Assembly (NCBI GenBank): GCA_964405075.1 | Contig: CAYOMP010000153.1 | Location: 1 to 6,790 of the forward strand | Reading direction: 5' to 3' | DNA length: 6,790 nt | DNA from: CAYOMP01 sp964405075 | GTDB lineage: Bacteria; Bacillota; Clostridia; Lachnospirales; Lachnospiraceae | In this document: positions 1 to 5,942 of the stretch, piece after piece | How the letters are laid out: every line of letters begins with the position of its first letter | Numbering within the stretch: position 1 is the first letter of the stretch | The notes under the pieces: model-generated | What the model saw: the letters and a program-made list of their open reading frames with translations, nothing else | What the model was told of the DNA's origin: nothing | The model's database searches: none | Position numbers and translations under genes: made by a program

Positions 1-66
1 AGGCGGATAATATGGCATATCCTCCTATTTGTTATTCGCGATAAGCCAAATGAGATAAATGTAATA

Positions 67-95
67 TTGAAATTAGAAAAAATAGGGCATATACT
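67..95 (+). promoter_or_regulatory. Sigma-A-type promoter for the DUF1292 gene
   Basis: TTGAAA at 67-72 (5 of 6 to TTGACA) is followed after exactly 17 bases by TATACT at 90-95 (5 of 6 to TATAAT). Transcription would begin near 102, giving a 5' UTR of about 43 bases before the ATG at 145. The promoter suggests the small gene is not simply the tail of an upstream operon. This is a consensus match only, in AT-rich DNA. Confidence 0.55.
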
Positions 96-144
96 TTAAA
101 CAGTAATTTAGAAATATGATAACGTGGATGAAGGAGTAATTAGA

Positions 145-399
145 ATGAATAATGAATACAATGAGTACGATACATTTGAAATGGAAATAAATGGTGAGGT
201 AATGGAATTAGCCATTGAGGAAGAATTTGAAGTTGAAGAACAGAAATATGTAGTGGCATCGAAGATTGAGGGTGACACTATCAATGAGGAAGCAAGCTAT
301 ATTTTTAGATGTGTGGAAGTAGAGGATGGAGTTAGTATTGAAAAAATTGCAGATGCAGATGAATATGCACGAGTAACAGAAAGCTTTATGAATCAGTAA
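145..399 (+). CDS. Small acidic DUF1292 family protein (YrzB-like)
   Basis: The product is 84 residues and strongly acidic: about 25 Asp/Glu against 5 Lys/Arg. It has the shape of the DUF1292 family of Firmicutes: an N-terminal Glu-rich beta-strand region (FEMEINGEVMELAIEEEFEV), a central 'QKYVVASKI' strand where family members usually have a 'KEYLAL'-like segment, a 'YIFRCVEVEDG' strand, and an Asp/Glu-rich tail. No signal peptide, membrane segment or catalytic motif is visible, so it should be a cytosolic beta-rich protein. The biochemical function of the family is unknown. ATG at 145 is preferred because AAGGAG at 131-136 lies 8 bases upstream; an in-frame GTG at 124 would place that site inside the coding region. 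In many Firmicutes DUF1292 genes sit near alaS, ireB and ruvX, but here the next gene is spo0A. It probably has its own promoter at 67-95, and no terminator is visible after its stop, so read-through into spo0A is possible. Confidence 0.8.
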   Translation: MNNEYNEYDTFEMEINGEVMELAIEEEFEVEEQKYVVASKIEGDTINEEASYIFRCVEVEDGVSIEKIADADEYARVTESFMNQ

Positions 400-422
400 A
401 TAGGCTATCTCACAAGTAAAAA

Positions 423-439
423 TGTCGAAGAATGTCGAC
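423..439 (+). promoter_or_regulatory. Two tandem Spo0A boxes upstream of spo0A
   Basis: TGTCGAA at 423-429 is an exact match to the Spo0A box core, and TGTCGAC at 433-439 differs only in its last base. The 7-bp sites are separated by 3 bp, a 10-bp period. This is the spacing of the tandem sites in the Bacillus subtilis abrB promoter, where two Spo0A C-terminal domains bind side by side on one DNA face. The pair lies 19-36 bp upstream of the predicted -35 of spo0A. This is a good position for autoregulation by Spo0A~P, plausibly activating. The match is seen directly; the regulatory role is inferred. Confidence 0.65.
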
Positions 440-458
440 AAAATACGATGAAAACTGT

Positions 459-487
459 TTGAATAAAAAATCGTTTATTTATATAAT
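459..487 (+). promoter_or_regulatory. Sigma-A-type promoter of spo0A
   Basis: TTGAAT at 459-464 (4 of 6 to TTGACA) and a perfect TATAAT at 482-487 are separated by 17 bases. The start would fall near 494, leaving a leader of about 100 bases before the ATG at 598. A sigma-H promoter, common in front of spo0A in bacilli, was looked for: a GAAT occurs at 461-464, but no AGGAWWW-type -35 lies at the right distance. Confidence 0.65.
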
Positions 488-504
488 ATTTTTAGTATTT
501 ATGC

Positions 505-535
505 AGAAAATGATAAAAGGCGCCAGTTGTTTTCT
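505..535 (+). promoter_or_regulatory. Hairpin in the spo0A 5' leader
   Basis: AGAAAA (505-510) pairs with TTTTCT (530-535). The helix can continue inward through U-G, G-U, A-U and U-G pairs to about 10 bp, closing a loop that contains the self-complementary GGCGCC at 519-524. It falls roughly 10 bases after the predicted start. It could stabilise the mRNA or affect its translation, but no known riboswitch class was recognised. Much of the helix is A-U or G-U, so stability is modest. Confidence 0.3.
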
Positions 536-597
536 AAATAATACAAGATAAACTATTGAAAAGTATTAATAAAAAACAAAGTCCGAGGAGGATAGAT

Positions 598-1410
598 ATG
601 GGAAAGTTAAATGTTGCAATTGCTGATGACAACGAAAGTGTTTTGACATTACTTGGGGAAATAGTAAGTAATGATGCTGATTTAGAAGTAGTGGGAAAAG
701 CTAGAAACGGTGAAGAGGCATATAACATTATTAAAACTAAACAGCCAGATGTAGTATTGCTAGATATTATTATGCCTAAAATGGATGGATTAAGCCTTAT
801 GGACAAAGTGAATAACGATAAAACCATGAGTAAAAAACCGGAATTTATAGTAATATCAGCAATTGGACAAGAGCAGATTACGGAGGATGCGTTTAATCTT
901 GGGGCAAATTATTACATAATGAAGCCTTTTGATAATAATATGGTTACAAACAAGATAAAACATGTAGGTGAGGGCATAGGTAGAAAAAAGGCACAGCCAC
1001 GTATGGTAAATGCATATGAGAAAACTACTCAGGCGCCAAAGAGAAATTTGGAAACAGATGTAACAAATATAATTCATGAAATTGGTGTGCCTGCACATAT
1101 AAAGGGATATCAGTATTTAAGAGATGCGATTATTATGTCTGTTAAGGATATGGAAATGTTAAATTCCATAACTAAGATACTATATCCAACAATCGCTAAG
1201 AAACATCAAACTACACCTAGTAGGGTTGAAAGAGCAATACGTCATGCAATAGAAGTAGCATGGAGCAGGGGCAAAATGGATACAATAGATGAATTATTTG
1301 GTTATACAATTAATACTGGAAAAGGTAAGCCTACTAATTCAGAATTTGTGGCATTAATTGCAGATAAAATCAGATTAGAATACAAAAACAATGGGGAATC
1401 CTTTGAATAG
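598..1410 (+). CDS. spo0A: Stage 0 sporulation protein A, master response regulator
   Basis: This is a 270-residue transcription factor that, when phosphorylated, dimerises and binds 0A boxes to start sporulation and switch stationary-phase genes. The N-terminal receiver domain (about 1-125) carries the acidic pair D10-D11, phosphoacceptor D56 in 'VVLLDIIMPKMDG', switch Ser87 and Lys109 in 'IMKPF'. A variable linker (about 126-150) leads to the Spo0A-specific C-terminal DNA-binding domain, beginning near 'VTNIIHEIGVPAHIKGYQYL'. The recognition helix, S208 to W222 (SRVERAIRHAIEVAW), matches the form known from Bacillus, and 'KPTNSEFVALIADKIRLE' follows. Length and both domains are complete. 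ATG at 598 is chosen because AGGAGG at 586-591 lies 6 bases upstream and the receiver domain starts immediately after; an in-frame TTG at 556 would add 14 unrelated residues. It lies 198 bp after the DUF1292 gene and has its own promoter and 0A boxes. spoIVB, the usual upstream neighbour in bacilli and many clostridia, is absent here. Confidence 0.97.
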   Translation: MGKLNVAIADDNESVLTLLGEIVSNDADLEVVGKARNGEEAYNIIKTKQPDVVLLDIIMPKMDGLSLMDKVNNDKTMSKKPEFIVISAIGQEQITEDAFNLGANYYIMKPFDNNMVTNKIKHVGEGIGRKKAQPRMVNAYEKTTQAPKRNLETDVTNIIHEIGVPAHIKGYQYLRDAIIMSVKDMEMLNSITKILYPTIAKKHQTTPSRVERAIRHAIEVAWSRGKMDTIDELFGYTINTGKGKPTNSEFVALIADKIRLEYKNNGESFE

Positions 1411-1460
1411 TAAAGGAAAATATAAAAAAGAAAAATCTTATTAGATATAAAATGTAAGAA

Positions 1461-1572
1461 GAAAGAGATTGTATATGTGATGAGATGTTTTCTTCTAGGT
1501 AGACAAGTGAAATAATGAAAATCACTTAATACTTAGAAGGGGGCATATCAATGAAAGTATACAATCTCTTTT
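1461..1572 (+). ncRNA. Putative structured RNA element (long stem-loop)
   Basis: A perfect 14-bp outer helix joins 1462-1475 (AAAGAGATTGTATA) to 1558-1571. After an internal loop, a second helix of 16 contiguous RNA pairs joins 1485-1500 to 1531-1546. It includes five G-U pairs, four of them T1488-1491 opposite G1540-1543. An apical hairpin joins AAGTGA (1505-1510) to TCACTT (1522-1527). The G-U pairs make it better as RNA than as a DNA palindrome. A TATAAA at 1446-1451 would start transcription near the base of the outer helix, but no -35 is seen. It matches no RNA family I recognise. Alternatives are a spo0A 3' UTR element or weak terminator, or a small palindromic insertion; no target duplication flanks it. 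Confidence 0.4.
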
Positions 1573-1598
1573 ATAATGTGCAAATAATGTTATTATAG
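1551..1598 (+). CDS. Possible 15-residue peptide or leader frame
   Basis: ATG at 1551 opens a 15-codon frame, MKVYNLFYNVQIMLL, ending at TAG 1596-1598. A purine-rich GAAGGGGG at 1536-1543 lies 7 bases upstream and could act as a ribosome binding site. The peptide is hydrophobic, with one Lys near its start. The putative ribosome binding site is paired inside the middle helix of the surrounding stem-loop, and codons 3-7 form the 3' arm of the outer helix, so folding and translation would compete. Such short frames arise easily by chance, and no known peptide family is recognised. Confidence 0.15.
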   Translation: MKVYNLFYNVQIMLL

Positions 1599-1953
1599 CA
1601 GTATGAAAGTTAAAAATGCAGTTATAATTTTAAAATTTGTGTAACAAATTATTTGTAATTTGATAGATATAAATGAAGGATAAACCAGAATATTTTGGAA
1701 AAAGAAGAAAATATAATAGAAGTGTATAATAAAGAATTATATACTTTCCTGTGAGATTCTCAAATGAAACACTAAAATTCATGGATTAAAACTGCAAAAA
1801 ATTGCAAATTGCATATGTTTATTTAATAAAATAATAAGAAAAATTAATATAAAAATAAGCTGTATTTATTATGGGGAGTAGATTGAATTTAATAAATAAA
1901 AATAATATAATTGAAAAATTAATTTACTAGAAAATCTATTATTGGAATGTTGA

Positions 1954-1984
1954 ACAACAATATTGTTGTGCTAAAATCTATAAT
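1954..1984 (+). promoter_or_regulatory. Palindrome plus -10: possible regulated promoter of the kinase gene
   Basis: ACAACAATATTGTTGT at 1954-1969 is a perfect 16-bp palindrome. A perfect TATAAT follows at 1979-1984. There is no good -35 at the usual spacing: the position where it should lie (about 1956-1961) is inside the palindrome. The 9-mer AAAATCTAT occurs on both sides of the palindrome, at 1931-1939 and 1973-1981. This layout fits a regulator-dependent promoter with a dimer site over the -35, and would give a leader of about 130 bases for the kinase mRNA. The motif is seen; its role is inferred. Confidence 0.35.
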
Positions 1985-2044
1985 AACAGGACAAAAATAT
2001 GTGAAACAAGCTTTGTAGGTTTTATCAGTTTGTGGAAGTCGTCG

Positions 2045-2067
2045 AATAATCTTGCAAGTAGATTATT
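2045..2067 (+). repeat. 8-bp inverted repeat upstream of the kinase gene
   Basis: AATAATCT (2045-2052) and AGATTATT (2060-2067) are perfect inverted copies around a 7-base spacer. They could form a hairpin in the mRNA leader or an operator. Just before it, TGTGGAA (2031-2037) and CGTCGAA (2040-2046) each differ by one base from the Spo0A box core TGTCGAA, but their 9-bp period is not the 10-bp period of the spo0A pair. Confidence 0.3.
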
Positions 2068-2123
2068 ACCTTCGTTGTATCACGTAAATAGAAATGGCAT
2101 AGAATGATTTTGTGGAGGCATTT

Positions 2124-4133
2124 ATGGATAGTGAATATAGGAAATTAGATAAGATTATAGAAAAGTTTTGCAATAGTTACGAAGCTATTTTTTTCATAGA
2201 TACTGAAAAAGAGGAATATGAAACTCTGAAAAGTTCAGAGCAATTTAATGCCTTAATTAATAGAAAAGGCAACGCAATAGACGTTTATAAGCTGATTTTT
2301 TTTAACAGTGCTAAAGGTAATGTTAAAGAAGGGGATAATGATTATGAACGATTTATAGATATGAATGTGTTTAAGAAAGATTTTTATCATACAAAGATGA
2401 AGATGTACATTAAAGAAGTAGAAGTCTTGTATATGGTGGATTTGATGAAGATATCAAATAACGAATCGGTAATATTGCTTCGTAAGGAAGATGAATTATA
2501 TTTAAATGATGAATTAGAAAAGAAAAAGGTTGACGCTATACAAGAAAACTATCTTTTTTCAATGATTGTTAATCTGAAAGATGATACCTGCCAGAGTTCT
2601 GTAACAACGGAATTAAGGAGTTCAAGACAGGATTATTTAGATATTAAATATTCCGAATGGCGATATGCAATTACAAATATGTTTATGCAAAATGATAAAA
2701 GTATGTTTTTGAGTATGTCAGAGCCTGCATATATAATTCAGGAATTGGAAAAGAATAAGCAATTTCATTTCGAATTACAAATGATGAATATGCAAGGTGA
2801 ATTTATATGGGTTAGACTTTCATTTACAAGAATGCAAGGATTTAGTCGTCAGAATCCTGAGTTTGTATACACTGTACAAGATATAAATGAGGATATGTTA
2901 AGACTGCTTAATCAAGAAAATATTATTCAGGCAGTAGAAGAACAAAATGAACAATTAATAGAGGCTAATAAAACTAAAAATGTGTTTATTTCTAATATGT
3001 CACATGAGATTCGCACTCCAATTAATGCGGTGCTAGGAATGGATGAAATGATTATTCGTGAAACCACAGAAGATAATATTCGTTCCTATGCATATGATAT
3101 AAAGAATGCAGGCAAAATGTTGTTAAGCATTATTAATGATATATTGGATTTTTCGAAAATTGAAGCGGGGAAAATGGAAATAATACCGACTGAATATAAT
3201 CTCGTATCCATGATTAATGATGTGTACAATATGATATCAAATAAGGCGAAGGAGAAGTCACTTGATTTTGCAATAGAAATAGATTCAGATTTACCAACTA
3301 AGTTATATGGTGATGAAATTAGAATAGAACAGGTACTAATAAATATTTTAACCAATGCAGTAAAATATACTCAAAAGGGTAGTATATCTTTTGAAATGTC
3401 TGCAAAAAAATATTGTGATGATGAGGTTGAGATATTTTTTAGGGTTAAGGATACCGGAATAGGTATGCGAAAAGAAGACATTGGAAAGTTGTGCAATGCA
3501 TTTGAAAGAATAGAAGAAAAACGTAATAGGAATATAGAAGGTACCGGATTAGGAATGAGTATTGTTGTTCGATTGTTGGAACAAATGGGTAGTAAACTTG
3601 AAATAGATAGTGTATATGGTGAAGGCTCTACATTTTCTTTTACACTTATTCAAAAGATAGTAGATAAAGAACCAATAGGTGATTTCAAAGAGGCACAGAA
3701 AAAAATAAGAATAAGAGAAGAAAAAAGAGACTACATTGTACAGATTCCAAAGGCAAAAGCTTTAGTGGTTGATGATAATTATATTAATTTAAAGGTTATG
3801 GAAGCTTTGTTAAAGGAAACAAAAATGCAGGTAGATTGTGCAGAAGGTGGACAGGAATGTTTGGAAAAGATGAAGGCAAATAGTTACAACGTGGTATTTT
3901 TAGATCACTTTATGCCTGATATGGATGGAATAGAAACACTACATCATATAAAGGAATTAGATGAAGAAATAAGCAATATTCCAATAATTGCTCTAACTGC
4001 AAATGTAATGTCCGGAGCAAAGGAAAGATATATTAACGCTGGATTTACTGATTTTCTAGAAAAACCTATAATGATTGAAAAACTAGAGGAAATGTTGCTG
4101 AAATATATTCCGGCGGAATTATTTGAAAAATAA
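2124..4133 (+). CDS. Soluble hybrid sensor histidine kinase/response regulator
   Basis: This 669-residue protein should sense an intracellular cue, phosphorylate itself on His, and pass the phosphate to its own receiver domain. There is no signal peptide or membrane segment. The N-terminal 260 residues contain one or two divergent PAS-like sensor regions; the second, about 140-256, ends in 'QDINEDM', typical of a PAS edge. A short coiled-coil linker leads to the HisKA domain with H294 in 'SNMSHEIRTPINAVLG'. The ATPase domain shows the N box around N407/N411 (NILTNAVKYT), the G1 box D443-x-G-x-G (DTGIGM) and the G2 box from G473 (GTGLGM). The C-terminal receiver domain has D550-D551, phosphoacceptor D594 in 'FLDHFMPDMDG', T625 and K647. 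It lacks an HPt or DNA-binding output, so the final partner is not encoded here. ATG at 2124 is used because TGGAGG at 2113-2118 lies 5 bases upstream; an in-frame GTG at 2112 overlaps that site. It lies downstream of spo0A but is separated by over 700 bases, so a functional link is only a guess. Confidence 0.93.
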   Translation: MDSEYRKLDKIIEKFCNSYEAIFFIDTEKEEYETLKSSEQFNALINRKGNAIDVYKLIFFNSAKGNVKEGDNDYERFIDMNVFKKDFYHTKMKMYIKEVEVLYMVDLMKISNNESVILLRKEDELYLNDELEKKKVDAIQENYLFSMIVNLKDDTCQSSVTTELRSSRQDYLDIKYSEWRYAITNMFMQNDKSMFLSMSEPAYIIQELEKNKQFHFELQMMNMQGEFIWVRLSFTRMQGFSRQNPEFVYTVQDINEDMLRLLNQENIIQAVEEQNEQLIEANKTKNVFISNMSHEIRTPINAVLGMDEMIIRETTEDNIRSYAYDIKNAGKMLLSIINDILDFSKIEAGKMEIIPTEYNLVSMINDVYNMISNKAKEKSLDFAIEIDSDLPTKLYGDEIRIEQVLINILTNAVKYTQKGSISFEMSAKKYCDDEVEIFFRVKDTGIGMRKEDIGKLCNAFERIEEKRNRNIEGTGLGMSIVVRLLEQMGSKLEIDSVYGEGSTFSFTLIQKIVDKEPIGDFKEAQKKIRIREEKRDYIVQIPKAKALVVDDNYINLKVMEALLKETKMQVDCAEGGQECLEKMKANSYNVVFLDHFMPDMDGIETLHHIKELDEEISNIPIIALTANVMSGAKERYINAGFTDFLEKPIMIEKLEEMLLKYIPAELFEK

Positions 4134-4191
4134 AATGATAGGTTAATTTTGATTATGCCAGAAGAGGGTAGAACTAGAGTTTGAATAAAAC

Positions 4192-4228
4192 TTTGACGAG
4201 CACCGCGAAGCTCGCAAATCGTGTTTTT
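4192..4228 (+). terminator. Probable intrinsic terminator after the kinase gene
   Basis: TTTG-A-CGAGC (4192-4201) pairs with GCTCG-CAAA (4210-4218), a 9-bp stem with one bulged A and an 8-base loop. Five T follow at 4224-4228 after a 5-base gap. The GC-rich core stands out from its AT-rich surroundings. The gap before the T run and its short length make it a moderate rather than strong terminator. An alternative fold, GCGA (4205-4208) with TCGC (4212-4215), competes. Confidence 0.5.
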
Positions 4229-4262
4229 GGGCTAAATTATTAAAAAAGTATATAGTGCTTTT

Positions 4263-4304
4263 ATTAATATTCTGAATGATGTATAATAAAAAGAGAATAT
4301 TAAT
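4263..4304 (+). promoter_or_regulatory. glgA promoter -10 enclosed in an 11-bp perfect inverted repeat
   Basis: A perfect TATAAT at 4282-4287 is the likely -10, about 47 bases before the glgA start codon. No good -35 is present: the 17-bp position (4259-4264) reads TTTTAT. ATTAATATTCT at 4263-4273 and its exact reverse complement at 4294-4304 flank the -10, with the axis of symmetry inside it. A protein bound to both arms would cover the promoter spacer and the start site. This fits an operator or an unusual regulated promoter, although the arms are mostly A/T. Confidence 0.45.
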
Positions 4305-4333
4305 GCAATTAAGAGGGTCTTGGAGGTATTATT

Positions 4334-5779
4334 ATGAAAAAAAATATTTTATTTGTAGCTTCTGAAGCAGTTCCATTTATAAAAACTGGTGGATTGGCAG
4401 ACGTTGTGGGGAGTATGCCAAAGTATTTCGACAAGGAAAAATATGATGTGAGGGTAATTATTCCTAAATATGCGTGTATGAGGCAAGAACATAAGGATCA
4501 ATTACATTATTTAAACCATTTTTATATGGAGCTTGCGTGGAGACAGCAGTATGTTGGTATTTTCGAGACAGAGGTATCTGGAATTAAGTTTTACTTTATA
4601 GATAATGAATACTATTTCTCAGGTGATAAACCATATACAACAGATGGCAAATGGGATATTGAGCGTTTTGCATTTTTCTCAAGAGCAGCTCTGTCGGCTT
4701 TACCAATAATTGGATTTAGACCAGACATTATTCATTGTCATGATTGGCAGACAGGATTGATTCCAGTTTATTTAAAAGATACCTTTAGTCAGGGAGATTT
4801 CTTTAGGGGAATCAAGAGTATTATGACCATACATAATCTGAAGTTTCAGGGAATTTGGGATTTAAAAACTGTTAGAGATATTACTGGATTATCACAGTAT
4901 TATTTTGCTCCTGACAAATTGGAAGCTTATAAAGACGCTAATCTTTTAAAGGGTGGAATAGTATATGCTGATGCAGTAACAACAGTTAGTGAGTCATATG
5001 CTCAGGAGATTAAAACTCCTTTCTATGGTGAAGGCTTGGATGGATTAATGAATGCTCGCTCAAATGTACTTAGGGGAATTGTTAATGGTATAGATTATGA
5101 TGAATATAATCCGGAAACAGACAAGTTTATTCCTAATAATTACACAGCTAAGACATTTAGAAAAGAAAAGGTTAAAAATAAAACTGCTTTACAGCAGGAA
5201 TTGGGTATTGAAGTTAATCCTAAGAAATTTATGATAGGGTTAGTGTCTAGACTTACTGACCAGAAGGGCTTGGATTTGGTTGCATATATGTTAGATGAAT
5301 TGTGCCAGGAGGATTTACAGATTGTAGTCTTAGGTACAGGTGAAGACAAATATGAAAATATGTTTAGACATTTTGACTGGAAATACACAGACAAGGTATC
5401 TGCTAACATATATTATTCTGAACCAATGTCTCACAGAATATATGCAGCATGTGATGCATTTTTGATGCCTTCATTATTTGAGCCATGTGGTTTGAGCCAG
5501 TTGATGAGCTTAAGATACGGAACGATTCCAATTGTTAGAGAAACTGGTGGATTAAAAGATACAGTTGAACCATATAACGAATTTGAAAGTAAAGGAACCG
5601 GATTTAGCTTTCGTAATTATAATGCCCATGAAATGCTTAATTCCATTAAATATGCAATGCATATATTCTATAATAGGAAGAGAGAATGGAATAAGATAGT
5701 AGACAGAGCAATGGCTGCTGATTTTTCTTGGAATACATCAGCGGTTAAATATGCTGAATTGTATGATAGCTTATTATAG
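4334..5779 (+). CDS. glgA: Glycogen synthase (ADP-glucose type)
   Basis: This 481-residue GT5 glycosyltransferase lengthens alpha-1,4-glucan chains from ADP-glucose in the cytosol, the polymerising step of glycogen synthesis. The length is that of bacterial GlgA. The N-terminal lobe begins with 'ILFVASEAVPF' and the ADP-glucose loop K17-T-G-G-L21 in 'IKTGGLADVVGSMP'. 'HCHDWQTGL' (134-142), 'TVSESYAQEI' and 'GIVNGIDYDEYNP' follow. The C-terminal lobe has R306 and K311 in 'VSRLTDQKGLDL', matching the phosphate-binding Arg and Lys of the family, and the conserved E383 in 'PSLFEPCGLSQL', then 'RETGGLKDTV'. GGAGG at 4322-4326 lies 7 bases before the ATG. It stands alone: no glgC, glgD, glgB or glgP lies within the window, whereas many bacteria group them. 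It has its own promoter and a strong terminator downstream, so it is probably monocistronic. No truncation or missing key residue is seen. Confidence 0.97.
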   Translation: MKKNILFVASEAVPFIKTGGLADVVGSMPKYFDKEKYDVRVIIPKYACMRQEHKDQLHYLNHFYMELAWRQQYVGIFETEVSGIKFYFIDNEYYFSGDKPYTTDGKWDIERFAFFSRAALSALPIIGFRPDIIHCHDWQTGLIPVYLKDTFSQGDFFRGIKSIMTIHNLKFQGIWDLKTVRDITGLSQYYFAPDKLEAYKDANLLKGGIVYADAVTTVSESYAQEIKTPFYGEGLDGLMNARSNVLRGIVNGIDYDEYNPETDKFIPNNYTAKTFRKEKVKNKTALQQELGIEVNPKKFMIGLVSRLTDQKGLDLVAYMLDELCQEDLQIVVLGTGEDKYENMFRHFDWKYTDKVSANIYYSEPMSHRIYAACDAFLMPSLFEPCGLSQLMSLRYGTIPIVRETGGLKDTVEPYNEFESKGTGFSFRNYNAHEMLNSIKYAMHIFYNRKREWNKIVDRAMAADFSWNTSAVKYAELYDSLL

Positions 5780-5833
5780 AAAATGTAGTTGATATGCTAA
5801 AATTATTAGATTAGAATATTTGATTTACGCGGG

Positions 5834-5847
5834 TAGCAAAGTTGCTA
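5834..5847 (+). repeat. Small hairpin downstream of glgA
   Basis: TAGCAA (5834-5839) and TTGCTA (5842-5847) form a short inverted repeat, followed by AATTTGAATAA rather than a T run. It is too weak to be a terminator by itself and lies about 55 bases after the glgA stop; it may help stabilise the 3' end. Confidence 0.25.
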
Positions 5848-5900
5848 ATTTGAATAAGCCATGAATTTTATTTGTAATTGAATATAGTGAACACAGATGG

Positions 5901-5942
5901 ACTGTAGATATGTGATTTGAATTACATATCTACAGTTTTTTT
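5901..5942 (+). terminator. Strong intrinsic terminator after glgA
   Basis: ACTGTAGATATGT (5901-5913) pairs perfectly with ACATATCTACAGT (5924-5936). The stem extends through a G-U and two A-U pairs to a TTGA tetraloop at 5917-5920. The T run at 5936-5942 begins at the last stem base. This is a textbook rho-independent terminator ending the glgA transcript about 120 bases after its stop, and it separates glgA from the HPr-like gene. TTTTTGTTG (5938-5946) can also pair with CAACAAAAA (5956-5964), a structure that would compete for the T run. Confidence 0.85.

Larger units (their letters stand above)
1411..2123. other. Long non-coding region between spo0A and the kinase gene
   Basis: About 713 bases, very AT-rich, with stops in every frame on both strands and no credible gene beyond a 15-codon frame. 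It contains, in order: a stem-loop at 1461-1572; a short AT hairpin (AATTTGT at 1634-1640 with ACAAATT at 1644-1650); a featureless run with poly-A/T tracts at about 1650-1930; a 16-bp palindrome at 1954-1969 next to TATAAT at 1979-1984; and an 8-bp inverted repeat at 2045-2067. No clear intrinsic terminator for spo0A was found; the stem-loop is followed only by a weak T run. A long regulatory leader, an unrecognised RNA gene or a decayed gene could explain the length. Confidence 0.7.

Noticed and set aside
1..26. Minus-strand ribosome site (AGGAGG, complement of 21-26) before an ATG reading MPYYPP off the left edge
   Set aside because: The spacing is only two bases and just six codons are visible, with no clear minus-strand promoter. 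It cannot be supported without the flanking sequence.
1..99. Open reading frame 1 from the left edge to TAA 97-99, as a possible 3' end of an upstream gene
   Set aside because: The 32 residues match no family I recognise, and its last third overlaps the well-formed promoter at 67-95. The other two + frames stop at 8-10 and 42-44.
458..466. Sigma-H -10 (GAAT) for spo0A
   Set aside because: No AGGAWWW-type -35 lies 11-12 bases upstream, whereas the sigma-A pair with a 17-bp spacer fits well.
556..597. Upstream TTG start for Spo0A
   Set aside because: It adds residues absent from the family and would put the strong AGGAGG at 586-591 inside the gene.
1461..1572. The stem-loop as a miniature inverted-repeat transposon
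   Set aside because: No target-site duplication flanks it and no second copy is visible in the window. The middle helix relies on G-U pairs, which argues for RNA. A genome-wide search could reopen this.
1871..1930. 19-codon frame from ATG 1871
   Set aside because: It has no ribosome binding site and is composed mostly of Asn, Lys, Ile and Leu codons expected from random AT-rich DNA.
4179..4190. GTTTGAATAAAA, identical to 457-468 in the spo0A promoter
   Set aside because: There is no TATAAT at the right distance here. A shared AT-rich 12-mer in this base composition is probably chance.
4425..4435. Reverse-orientation Spo0A box TTCGACA near the glgA start
   Set aside because: It is a single copy inside coding sequence, fully explained by Phe-Asp-Lys codons.
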